Of a DNA stretch of 64,000 bases, positions 16,177 through 24,079 are shown one piece after another; the first letter of the stretch is position 1; each line of letters opens with the position of its first letter. The stretch spans positions 186,001-250,000 of the forward strand of contig CAVPDS010000002.1 of assembly GCA_963702695.1 (NCBI GenBank), given 5' to 3'. The stretch comes from VAZQ01 sp963702695. GTDB lineage: Bacteria > Pseudomonadota > Alphaproteobacteria > Rhizobiales > Xanthobacteraceae. The notes below the pieces were generated by a model that did no database searches, was not told the origin of the DNA, and worked only from the letters and a program-made list of their open reading frames with translations. Made by a program: the position numbers and the translations under genes.

Positions 16177-17697
16177 TCAGCATCCTCCGACCGGCCCAAG
16201 CGAGCGCTTGCGCCCCTCCAGCCTGAACGCCAGGAATTGCCGCAGCGACGTCGGACCGGTGGCAACGTAGAACGGGCCGACATACTTGACGTTCGCGAAA
16301 TAGGGCGACAGGCGTGCCGCGGTCCCGCAGCGGGTGATGAACAAGATCGGCTCGGGCGACGCGTCGGTCAGCGCGCGCGTGAGCTCGAACTGATGGTCGG
16401 GGACCGGTCCGCGCTGCCACGCCAGCACCTGCTCCGGCTGGTCGCGCCAGTAATAGACCATCGATGCCACATCCTCGCGCAGATCGCCGGTGATGGTGCG
16501 CGCGCCTTCCTGCCGGGCCAGGCGGCCTGCGGTCTCCCCGAGCTCACGCCAGCCGAGCGTACGATTGTAGACGTCGCCCTTGGCCGGCCACGGGAGGTGA
16601 ATCCGCGTGGCGAGCGGATCGCCGATCAGCAGCGCGACTTGCGGGATGAGGCCGAGCGAGAGACTGAGCGCGATCCATTTCCACGCCCGCCAGCGCACCA
16701 GCAGCGCAATGGCGAGGATGGTCGCAGAGATGAAGGCCGGCGCAGCCCAGTTGGCCAGCGCGCGGGTGATGAAGCCGACGCCGATCACCAGCGCCAGCGG
16801 CGGGATTGCGAAGGCGAGCAGCAGCCGGTCGGCGCGGGTCAAGGTCGGAGAGGCGATGCGCACGAACGCGACCAGGAGGACGGCAAAAAGGACCGGGCCG
16901 ACCACAGCGAACTGCGCCAGAATGAATTCAAAGCCTTTGCGTGCGTCGAACACTGCGCCGCCGCCCTGGATGTTGTCGCCGGTGTGCCGGAAGGTCGCGA
17001 GACCGTTGTCGAGGTTCCAGACGATGTTCGGCGTCGCGATCGCTGCTGCGATCAGGAGCGCGAGCCAGGGGCCCGGCGTGCGCAGGAGCTTGCGCGCATC
17101 CGGATCGAGCCACGCCGCGAGCGCCACCCCCAGCACGAAGTAGATCATCGCGTATTTGGCCATGAGGCCGAGGCCGAACGCGAGGCCGAGCACGATCGAC
17201 CAGCGCGCGCTGCCTCCGGTCACGAGCTTCACATAGGCGAGGAGCGCGAGCGTCCAGAAGAACAGGAGCGGCACATCGGTCGAGATGATGCGCGCGGAGA
17301 ATGCGGTTCCGGTCGCAAGCCCGATCGACAGGGCGGCGAGGCACGCCACCTGCCGGTCGTAGAGCCGGCGCGCGACCGCATAGACCAGAAGCGCCGTCCC
17401 GAAATAGAGGATGGGCGCGGGCGCCCGGATGCAGGCTTCGGAGCTGCCGCAGACTTGCTCGGCCGCCGCGATCACCCATGCCAGCAGCGGCGGCTTCGAG
17501 AAGTAGCCGAACGCCAGTTCCCGCGACCACGCCCAGTACTGGGATTCGTCGAAGAACAGGTCGACGGTCGAATACTTCAGGCCGATTAGGCGGATGGTAG
17601 TGACGATCGCCAATACTGCTACGGTCAGGCCAAGCCCGAGCGCGGGCATGAACCGGCTGGCGGCCTGCGGGGGCCAGGGGGTCGTGCGGTGCAGCAT
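16177..17697 (-). CDS. GT39-family membrane glycosyltransferase (PMT_2 / ArnT-like)
   Basis: 506 residues from the ATG at 17697; the frame stays open 44 codons further but that part is Arg/Pro-rich and unlike a protein start. After a first hydrophobic helix, FFDESQYWAW in the first periplasmic loop contains the acidic pair used for catalysis by GT39/GT83 enzymes, followed by FSKPPLLAW. About ten to twelve further helices alternate with short loops, and the C-terminal periplasmic part includes TGDLREDVASMVYYW. These enzymes use polyprenyl-phosphate sugars as donors to decorate lipid A, glycans or proteins in the periplasm. Direction and context agree with surface polysaccharide modification. 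Confidence 0.9.
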   Translation of the reverse strand: MLHRTTPWPPQAASRFMPALGLGLTVAVLAIVTTIRLIGLKYSTVDLFFDESQYWAWSRELAFGYFSKPPLLAWVIAAAEQVCGSSEACIRAPAPILYFGTALLVYAVARRLYDRQVACLAALSIGLATGTAFSARIISTDVPLLFFWTLALLAYVKLVTGGSARWSIVLGLAFGLGLMAKYAMIYFVLGVALAAWLDPDARKLLRTPGPWLALLIAAAIATPNIVWNLDNGLATFRHTGDNIQGGGAVFDARKGFEFILAQFAVVGPVLFAVLLVAFVRIASPTLTRADRLLLAFAIPPLALVIGVGFITRALANWAAPAFISATILAIALLVRWRAWKWIALSLSLGLIPQVALLIGDPLATRIHLPWPAKGDVYNRTLGWRELGETAGRLARQEGARTITGDLREDVASMVYYWRDQPEQVLAWQRGPVPDHQFELTRALTDASPEPILFITRCGTAARLSPYFANVKYVGPFYVATGPTSLRQFLAFRLEGRKRSLGPVGGC

Positions 17698-17901
17698 GCG
17701 CCGGCGACCATGGACCAGCCAGGGAGTCCCGGCAAGGGCGTGATCGCCAGCGGGGAACCGCCGACGGCGCTCCGCTGGCGTCCCAGTTTCGCTGCAACGC
17801 TTTGATAAGAAACGTGTTTCCTTTTGCACAGGAACTGTTCGCCAGCGCCATGCGGGCGTGCTAGGGAGGGCAAAGGCCTCGCCCGAGGCACGCTAGGGGG
17901 A
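17698..17901. promoter_or_regulatory. Divergent region upstream of the Gfo/Idh operon, with short hairpin
   Basis: About 200 bases between the divergent GT39 and oxidoreductase genes. An A/T-rich stretch at 17801-17830 holds the inverted arms GAAAC-GT-GTTTC (17809-17820). A 6-bp hairpin GCCTCG-CC-CGAGGC lies at 17876-17889, immediately before the ribosome site CTAGGGGGA of the oxidoreductase, where it could affect translation. No convincing -35/-10 pair was found. Confidence 0.35.
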
Positions 17902-18912
17902 ATGCATAACATCATGGTGCAATCCGCGACAGGCGATGCGGACCGGCCGCTCCGTGTGGGAGTGGTGGGCGTCGGCGTCATGGGCAGCAACCACGCGCGG
18001 GTGTTCGCGGATGTGCCGGGCGTGAAGCTCGTCGGCGTCGCCGATCCCGATCCCAAGCGGCGCGACATGGTCGCCTCCGCACTTGCCTGTGCCGGACACA
18101 GCGATGTGGACGACCTCCTATTGGAGGGGGTTGACGCCGTCACGATCGCCGCCCCGACGCACCTGCATCAGGACTTGTCGCTCGCCTGCATCCGCCGCGG
18201 CGTCCATGTCCTGGTCGAGAAGCCGATCGCGTCCTCGGTGCAGGAAGGCCGTGCGATCATCGCTGCGGCCCGTCGCGCCGGCGTCACGCTCATGGTCGGC
18301 CACGTCGAGCGCTTCAATCCGGCGGTCGAAACCGTCAAAGAGGCGATCCGCGGCGAAGACATTCTCTCGATCTCGATCACCCGGGTCGGCCCATTCCCGC
18401 CGCGCATGTCGAGCGTGGGCGTGGTGATCGATCTCGCCGTGCACGACATCGACCTGATCCGCTGGTTCACCGATTCCGAGATCGTGGAAATCCAGCCGCA
18501 GATCTCCAGCGCGATCGCGGAGCGCGAGGACATCGCGCTGCTGCAGTTCCGGACCGAGTCCGGCGTGCTGGCGCAGGTCAACACCAACTGGCTGACCCCG
18601 TTCAAGGCGCGCAATGTCACGATCGCGACGCCCAAGAAATACATCATGGGCGACCTGCTGACCGGTCAGGTTACCGAATGCTTCGGTTTCCAGGCCGACG
18701 GTAGCTACTCGATGCGCCACCTTTCGGTCCGCTACGCCGAGCCTTTGCGCAGCGAGCTGCAGGCCTTCGTCGCGGCGATCCGCAGCGGCACCCCCCCAGC
18801 GGTCACCGGCGAGGAAGGTGTCGCCAGCCTTGAAATCGCCATCCGCTGCCTCGAAAGCCACGCCGCCAGTACGGCAGCGCGCCGGCAAGGCCAACGCCGG
18901 CTGACCGGCTGA
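17902..18912 (+). CDS. Gfo/Idh/MocA-family oxidoreductase
   Basis: 336 residues. The start at 17902 is preferred over the ATG at 17914 because TAGGGGGA lies at 17894-17901. The dinucleotide-binding loop is VGVVGVGVMGSNHA near residues 20-32 and the catalytic EKP is at Glu106-Lys107 (VLVEKPIAS). The VHDIDLIRWF helix is typical of WlbA/WbpB-type sugar oxidoreductases, which oxidise C3 of UDP-N-acetylhexosaminuronic acid. A DegT-type aminotransferase follows 23 bases downstream, as in the C3-oxidation/transamination pairs that make diacetamido sugars. That pairing is the basis for the suggested role; the substrate is not proven. Confidence 0.9.
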   Translation: MHNIMVQSATGDADRPLRVGVVGVGVMGSNHARVFADVPGVKLVGVADPDPKRRDMVASALACAGHSDVDDLLLEGVDAVTIAAPTHLHQDLSLACIRRGVHVLVEKPIASSVQEGRAIIAAARRAGVTLMVGHVERFNPAVETVKEAIRGEDILSISITRVGPFPPRMSSVGVVIDLAVHDIDLIRWFTDSEIVEIQPQISSAIAEREDIALLQFRTESGVLAQVNTNWLTPFKARNVTIATPKKYIMGDLLTGQVTECFGFQADGSYSMRHLSVRYAEPLRSELQAFVAAIRSGTPPAVTGEEGVASLEIAIRCLESHAASTAARRQGQRRLTG

Positions 18913-18935
18913 CCTTTCGCGTACTCTGCCATTCC

Positions 18936-20099
18936 GTGAGCATGATGAATCAGCACGCCCGCGTCGATCCCGCGCCGATACCGTTCATCGATCTTGCCGC
19001 CCAGCGCCGCCGCCTTGGCCGCGTCATCGACGACGCCGTCGCGCGCGTGCTCGGCCACTGCCAGTTCATCATGGGGCCGGAAGTGTTCGCGCTTGAAGCC
19101 GAGCTCGCGGCCTTCTGCGGTGCGCGCCATGCCATCACCTGCGGGAGCGGCACCGACGCGCTGCTGCTGCCGCTGATGGCGAAGGGCGTGGGCCCCGGTG
19201 ACGCGATCATCTGCCCGACCTTCACGTTCTCCGCGACGGCGGAAGTGGTGGTGCTTGCCGGCGCGACTCCGGTGTTTGCCGATGTCGACCCGGAAACCTT
19301 CAACATCGATCCGCAGAGCCTCACGCGGGCGATCGCCGCGGCGCGCAAAGCCGGACTGAAGCCGAAGGGCATCGTCCCGGTCGATCTGTTCGGCCAGCCC
19401 GCGGACTACGATGCCATCATGCCCATCGCCATCGCCGAGAACCTGTTCGTTCTCGACGATGCCGCGCAAGCGTTCGGCGCCGTCTATCGGAACCGCCGGC
19501 TCGGGACTTACGGCGATGCGACGGCAACGAGCTTCTTTCCCGCCAAGCCGCTCGGCTGCTATGGCGACGGCGGCGCGGTCTTTACCGACGACGACGAACT
19601 CGCCACCATCATGCGGAGCCTGCGGGTGCACGGGCAAGGTACCGACAAGTACGACTGCGTGCGCATTGGCATCAACGGCCGGTTCGATACGATCCAGGCA
19701 GCAGTGCTGATCGAGAAGCTGAAAATCTTTCCCGAGGAGATCGATGCGCGTGACCGCATCGCGCGACGCTACAATGCCGAGCTTGCCGGCGTCGTCACCG
19801 TTCCCCGGGTGCGCGCCGACCGGACCTCGGTCTGGGCGCAGTATACGATCCGGCTTCCGGCGGGACGCCGCGCCGCCTTCGCGAGCGCACTGCGGGTGCA
19901 GGGTATCCCGTCTGCCGTTTATTATCCGCTGCCGGTGCACACCCAGGAAGCATACCGCCGCTTCCCGGTCGCCGAGGGCGGTCTGCCCGTAAGCGAACAG
20001 CTCGCCGCAGAAGTGATCAGCCTGCCGATGCACCCCTACCTCGACGAGCCGACGCAGGACCGCATCGTCGCCGCCGTCTGCGGCGCGCTGGGGCAGTGA
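18936..20099 (+). CDS. DegT/DnrJ/EryC1/StrS-family PLP-dependent sugar aminotransferase
   Basis: 387 residues from GTG 18936 (ATGs at 18942 and 18945 are alternatives). The opening IPFIDLAAQRRRLG is the classic family start, GSGTDALLLPL is the PLP-phosphate loop, DDAAQAFGA contains the cofactor-contacting Asp, and the Schiff-base Lys is Lys204 in FPAKPLGCYGDGG. The C-terminal QEAYRRF segment matches nucleotide-sugar aminotransferases such as WbpE. It would aminate the keto sugar made by the preceding oxidoreductase, giving an amino sugar for the surface glycan. Family assignment is firm. Confidence 0.94.
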   Translation: MSMMNQHARVDPAPIPFIDLAAQRRRLGRVIDDAVARVLGHCQFIMGPEVFALEAELAAFCGARHAITCGSGTDALLLPLMAKGVGPGDAIICPTFTFSATAEVVVLAGATPVFADVDPETFNIDPQSLTRAIAAARKAGLKPKGIVPVDLFGQPADYDAIMPIAIAENLFVLDDAAQAFGAVYRNRRLGTYGDATATSFFPAKPLGCYGDGGAVFTDDDELATIMRSLRVHGQGTDKYDCVRIGINGRFDTIQAAVLIEKLKIFPEEIDARDRIARRYNAELAGVVTVPRVRADRTSVWAQYTIRLPAGRRAAFASALRVQGIPSAVYYPLPVHTQEAYRRFPVAEGGLPVSEQLAAEVISLPMHPYLDEPTQDRIVAAVCGALGQ

Positions 20100-20151
20100 A
20101 GGGAAGAGCGGCGACGCTCGACCATCCTTCGAGGCGGCACGGACACGGCTG

Positions 20152-21678
20152 ATGATCGGGCGCATCTTCACCGTCGGCGGCTTGACGCTCCTCTCGCGCC
20201 TCACCGGCTTTCTGCGCGACATGGTGCTGGCGGCGGTGCTCGGCGCCGGGCCGATCGCGGATGCCTTCTTCGTCGCGCTGCGTCTGCCTAATCATTTCCG
20301 CTCGATCTTTGCCGAGGGCGCGTTCAACTCCGCCTTCATTCCGGCCTATGCCCGCATTCGTACCGCGGGCGGTCCTGAGCCGGCGCGGCTGTTTGCCGAT
20401 CACGTCTTCACGCTGCTGCTGGCGAGCCAGGTCGTGCTGCTCGCGCTGGCGCTGCTGTTCACGCCGGCGCTGGTGTCGCTGCTGGCGCCGGGCCTGGCGA
20501 AGGATCCGGTGCGGTACGCCTATGCGGTCGAGCTCACGCGCATCACCTTCCCCTATCTTCTCCTGGTGACGCTGGTGACGCTCTATGGCGGCATCCTCAA
20601 CGCGTTGCACCGTTTCGCCGCCGCCGCGGCCGCGCCGATCTTCCTCAATCTGGCGATGATTACGACGCTCTCGTTCGCGTATCTGTTCCCGAGCGCCGGG
20701 CACGCGGCGGCCTGGGGCGTACTGATCGCGGGCGTGCTGGAACTGCTCCTGGTCGGCGGCGCTGCATTGCGTGCGCATGCGCTCGCGCTGTTCTGCTGGC
20801 CGACGTGGAATGAGGATCTCCGGCGCTTCTTCCGGGCGCTCGGGCCGGCGACGGTCGGCTCGGCCGGCCTGCAGATCGCGCTGTTCGCCGACACCTTCAT
20901 CGCGAGCTTCCTCGCCACCGGCGCGCTCTCGGCGCTCTACTATGCCGACCGGATCGCGCAACTCCCGATCGGCGTGATCGGCATCGCCGTCGGCACCGTG
21001 CTGCTCCCGGAAATGACGCGCCGCATCGCCGTGAAAGACGAGAGCGGCGCTCGCCACGCCCAGAACCGCGCGATCGAGTTGACGCTGCTGCTGTCGATCC
21101 CGTGCTTCGTCGCCTTCACGCTCGTTCCGGAACTGATCATGCGCGCGCTGTTCATGCGTGGCGCCTTCACCCCCGCGGCGGCGCACGCGGCGGGACAGAC
21201 GTTGGCAGCGTACGCGCTCGGGCTTTTCCCGTTCGTACTGACGCGCAGCGCAACCGCGCCGTTCTTCGCCCGCGGCGACACTGCGACGCCGGTCAAGGCC
21301 TCGCTGACCGGAGTGGCGGTCAACGTCATGTTCAAGGTCATGCTGATGACGTCGCTGGCGCAGGTCGGCCTCGCGTTCGCGACCGCCATTGGGGCCTGGA
21401 TCAACTTCGGGCTGCTGGTGTTCTTCGCCGCGCAGCGCGGGCTGTTGTTCTTCGATGCGGAGCTGCGCAGCGCGGCGTTGCGGCTCGGAGTGGCTGGCCT
21501 CGTCCTCGCGATCGCGCTCGGCGCTTGCCAACTCCTGGCCGCGCGCTGGGAGCTCGGCGATGTCACGACACTGGCGCTGCTCGTCGGCGTCGGTGGCGTG
21601 GTCTATGGCGGGATGACGCTGGCGCTGTTCGGCCGCCGCTGGCTCGCCGTCATGCGCCGCCGGCCGGTGAAGCCATAA
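20152..21678 (+). CDS. murJ: Lipid II flippase MurJ (MviN)
   Basis: 508 residues, the usual size for MurJ of the MOP superfamily. The N-terminus has LTLLSRLTGFLRDMVLAAVLG, trimmed to its key RLTGFLRD, and RLPNHFRSIFAEGAFNSAF is close to the MurJ consensus LPNFFRRLFAEGAFSQAF. About fourteen transmembrane helices follow, with conserved Arg/Asp in the central cavity helices. MurJ moves the peptidoglycan precursor lipid II across the inner membrane. It follows the aminotransferase after 52 bases; as an essential cell-wall gene it is probably not part of the sugar pathway, although MOP proteins also include O-antigen flippases. The stop is immediately adjacent to that of the convergent protease. 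Confidence 0.93.
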   Translation: MIGRIFTVGGLTLLSRLTGFLRDMVLAAVLGAGPIADAFFVALRLPNHFRSIFAEGAFNSAFIPAYARIRTAGGPEPARLFADHVFTLLLASQVVLLALALLFTPALVSLLAPGLAKDPVRYAYAVELTRITFPYLLLVTLVTLYGGILNALHRFAAAAAAPIFLNLAMITTLSFAYLFPSAGHAAAWGVLIAGVLELLLVGGAALRAHALALFCWPTWNEDLRRFFRALGPATVGSAGLQIALFADTFIASFLATGALSALYYADRIAQLPIGVIGIAVGTVLLPEMTRRIAVKDESGARHAQNRAIELTLLLSIPCFVAFTLVPELIMRALFMRGAFTPAAAHAAGQTLAAYALGLFPFVLTRSATAPFFARGDTATPVKASLTGVAVNVMFKVMLMTSLAQVGLAFATAIGAWINFGLLVFFAAQRGLLFFDAELRSAALRLGVAGLVLAIALGACQLLAARWELGDVTTLALLVGVGGVVYGGMTLALFGRRWLAVMRRRPVKP

Positions 21679-22671
21679 TCAGTCGCGCGCGGCGCGCTCG
21701 TTCGGCACGACCGCGACGCGCTGGCGGACGCCGGCGCGCAGGATTTCAACTTCGATCGTGCGCCCGATCTTGTCGCTTGCGAGCAGGCGGATGAGATCGT
21801 CTGCGCCGCCGACGATGGCGCCGTCGAGCGCGAGGAGGATGTCGCCGGCGACGATGCCGGCCTGGCCTGCGGGGCCTTGCGGGTCCGCCGAGGCGACCAT
21901 CACGGCGCGCTCCTGCGTGATCCCGGCCGCCAATAACAAGCGGCGCGGTATAGAGGTCTGCTGCGCGGCGATCCCGATGAAGGCGCGCCGCACCCGCCCG
22001 TGCCGGACCAGTTCGCCGAGCACGAAATTCGCGGTATTGGCGGCGACCGCGAAGCAGATGCCCTGCGCCCCCGAGATCACGGCGGTGTTGATGCCAACGA
22101 CCTCGCCGCGTGACGATACCAGCGGCCCGCCCGAATTGCCGGGATTGAGCGCTGCGTCGGTCTGGATGATGTCGTCGATCAGGCGGCCCGAGCGCGACCG
22201 CAGCGAGCGGCCGAGCGCCGAGATCACGCCGGTGGTGACGGTCAATTCGAAGCCGAGCGGATTGCCGATCGCGATCACGAGCTGGCCGCGCTTGAGGCGC
22301 TTGGAATCGCCGAGCGTCGCGGCCGGCACCGTGAGCGCGTCGTCGATCCGTACCAGCGCGAGGTCGGTATCGGGATCATCGCCGACGACGCGAGCCACGA
22401 GGATGCGCCCGTCGATGGTCGCGACATTGACCCGCGTCGCGCCGTGGATGACGTGGCTGTTGGTGAGGACCAGGCCATCCGGCGCCACAATCACTCCGGA
22501 ACCGGTGCCGCCATGGCGGTCGTCGCGCGAGCGAACGTCGAGGCGAACCACCGCCGGGCCGACGCGGTCCACCACGTCGATGACGGCGCGCGAATAGGCA
22601 TCAAGCAGCGCCTGGTCGTCAGCGGGGACGGGCGTGGGGTCTAGATCGTGAGCGTGAGGGCGGACGAGCAT
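21679..22671 (-). CDS. S1C-type serine protease with PDZ domain (HtrA/DegP-like)
   Basis: 330 residues from ATG 22671. The trypsin-fold triad is His73 (TNSHVIH), Asp103 (DTDLALVRID) and Ser180 (NPGNSGGP); one PDZ domain occupies about 235-320 (GPAGQAGIVAGDILLALDG). HtrA proteases degrade or refold damaged envelope proteins. This start leaves no signal peptide, and no good one appears in the open frame upstream (to 23025), so either the protein is cytoplasmic or its export signal is unconventional. Only one PDZ domain and the short length fit the DegS-like/plant-bacterial short HtrA group rather than DegP. Confidence 0.88.
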   Translation of the reverse strand: MLVRPHAHDLDPTPVPADDQALLDAYSRAVIDVVDRVGPAVVRLDVRSRDDRHGGTGSGVIVAPDGLVLTNSHVIHGATRVNVATIDGRILVARVVGDDPDTDLALVRIDDALTVPAATLGDSKRLKRGQLVIAIGNPLGFELTVTTGVISALGRSLRSRSGRLIDDIIQTDAALNPGNSGGPLVSSRGEVVGINTAVISGAQGICFAVAANTANFVLGELVRHGRVRRAFIGIAAQQTSIPRRLLLAAGITQERAVMVASADPQGPAGQAGIVAGDILLALDGAIVGGADDLIRLLASDKIGRTIEVEILRAGVRQRVAVVPNERAARD

Positions 22672-22888
22672 CACTATGCCTAGAAATGTGGCGCGCCTCG
22701 CAAAGCGGCATGGCGGCTTCGCAGCGCGCGGGGTGGACGGAAAACTCAATGTCAGATATGGGGATGAGGCCGAAGCGCGAAAAGAGTAGGGCGGCCGATC
22801 ACATCGGCGCGACCCTGATGCGTCGGCCAATTCGCCCCTATATACCCTACCGTGCCTACCGTGCCGGTCCTGGCTGAAACGGGGAATT
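22672..22888. promoter_or_regulatory. Divergent region between htrA-like gene and RND efflux operon
   Basis: 217 bases between genes transcribed apart. Two perfect tandem copies of TACCGTGCC lie at 22848-22856 and 22857-22865, preceded by the A/T-rich CTATATACCC (22839-22848) and ending 23 bases before the adaptor ATG. The placement suits an operator or -10 region for the pump operon, but no regulator gene is adjacent, so this is a weak candidate. Confidence 0.35.
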
Positions 22889-24067
22889 ATGCCGCTTCTC
22901 ATTGGACATCGTATCGCTCTACTCGCCGTGCTGGTATTGGCGCTCGCTGGATGCGGCCAAGCTCCGCGCCAGCAGCAGGCGGCCGCGCCGCCGGCTGTGA
23001 CCGTGTCCAAGCCGGTCAAACGCACGATCGTCGATCAGGACGAATATGTCGGCCGCTTCGTGGCGGTGAATTCGGTCGAGGTGCGCGCCCACGTCTCCGG
23101 GTATCTCGATGCGGTGCATTTCACCGATGGGCAGATTGTCAAGAAGGACGACCTCCTCTTCACGATCGACCAGCGGCCGTTCCAGAACACGCTCGACCAG
23201 GCCCGAGCCAATCTCGATCAGGCGAAATCGAACGTTGTATTCACCGAAGCCGATTACACGCGCGCCCAGCAGCTCACGCGTGACAAGACCATCACCGACC
23301 AGGCCTTCGAGCAGCGTCGCCAAGCCTACCGCAGCGCTCAAGCCTCGGTCGCAGCGAACGAGGCGGCGGTGCGGCAGGCGGAACTCGATATGCAGTTCAC
23401 CGAGTTGCGCGCTCCCATCGCCGGCCGCATCGGCGACCGGCGAGTGACGCCGGGCAATCTTGTCACCGGTGGCACCGGCGGCACAACCACGCTGCTCGCC
23501 ACGATCGTCTCGACCGATCCAATCCGATTTGAGTTCACCTTCGACGAAGCCTCGTTCCTCCGCTACGAGCGCCTCAGCAGGGGACATCTCGCCATCACCA
23601 ACACCGAAGATGCGCTGCCGGTACGGCTCAAGCTGCTTGACGAGCGCGATTTCATCCATGTCGGCCGCATGGATTTCGTCGACAACGTGATCGATAAGGG
23701 CACCGGCACGATTCGCGGCCGTGCGCAGTTCGCCAATTCGGATGGTCTGTTCCTGCCCGGCATGTTCGCGCGCGCCGAGGTCCCGGGCTCGGCGCCGTAC
23801 GAGGCACTGCTCATCCCCGATGCCGCGATTAGCAGCGAACAGGCGCGCAAATTCGTGCTTGTGGTCAACCAGGACAACACCGCCGTCCAGAAATATGTCA
23901 CGCTCGGCCAGGTCGTCGATGGCTTACGCGTGATCAAGGACGGCGTTGCGGCCGACGATCAAGTCGTCGTCAAAGGGCTGATGCACGCTCGGCCTGGGGC
24001 GAAGGTTACCCCGCAGGACCAAGACGGTGCCCCGCAGGCAGCGGGCGATCAGGCAAAGAACAACTGA
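22889..24067 (+). CDS. RND efflux periplasmic adaptor (membrane fusion lipoprotein)
   Basis: 392 residues. A lipoprotein signal ends in LALAGC with Cys22 as the lipidated residue. Lipoyl-half motifs flank a coiled-coil hairpin: EVRAHVSGYLDAVHF (about 56-70), Gln/Ala-rich helices around 95-165, then ELRAPIAGRIGDRRV. The C-terminal barrel has VVKGLMHARPGAKV. These adaptors link an RND pump in the inner membrane to an outer-membrane channel, as in AcrA and MexA. The pump follows 12 bases later. No TolC-type channel gene is in the window, so a channel encoded elsewhere must be used. Confidence 0.95.
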   Translation: MPLLIGHRIALLAVLVLALAGCGQAPRQQQAAAPPAVTVSKPVKRTIVDQDEYVGRFVAVNSVEVRAHVSGYLDAVHFTDGQIVKKDDLLFTIDQRPFQNTLDQARANLDQAKSNVVFTEADYTRAQQLTRDKTITDQAFEQRRQAYRSAQASVAANEAAVRQAELDMQFTELRAPIAGRIGDRRVTPGNLVTGGTGGTTTLLATIVSTDPIRFEFTFDEASFLRYERLSRGHLAITNTEDALPVRLKLLDERDFIHVGRMDFVDNVIDKGTGTIRGRAQFANSDGLFLPGMFARAEVPGSAPYEALLIPDAAISSEQARKFVLVVNQDNTAVQKYVTLGQVVDGLRVIKDGVAADDQVVVKGLMHARPGAKVTPQDQDGAPQAAGDQAKNN

Positions 24068-24079
24068 CGGGCGCCAGTA

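Noticed and set aside
16237..17589. 450-codon plus-strand open frame over the GT39 gene
   Set aside because: Highly charged low-complexity product; the minus strand encodes a clear multi-helix membrane enzyme.
20017..21531. 504-codon minus-strand open frame over murJ
   Set aside because: Arg/Glu/Gln-rich shadow of transmembrane codons; MurJ on the plus strand is definite.
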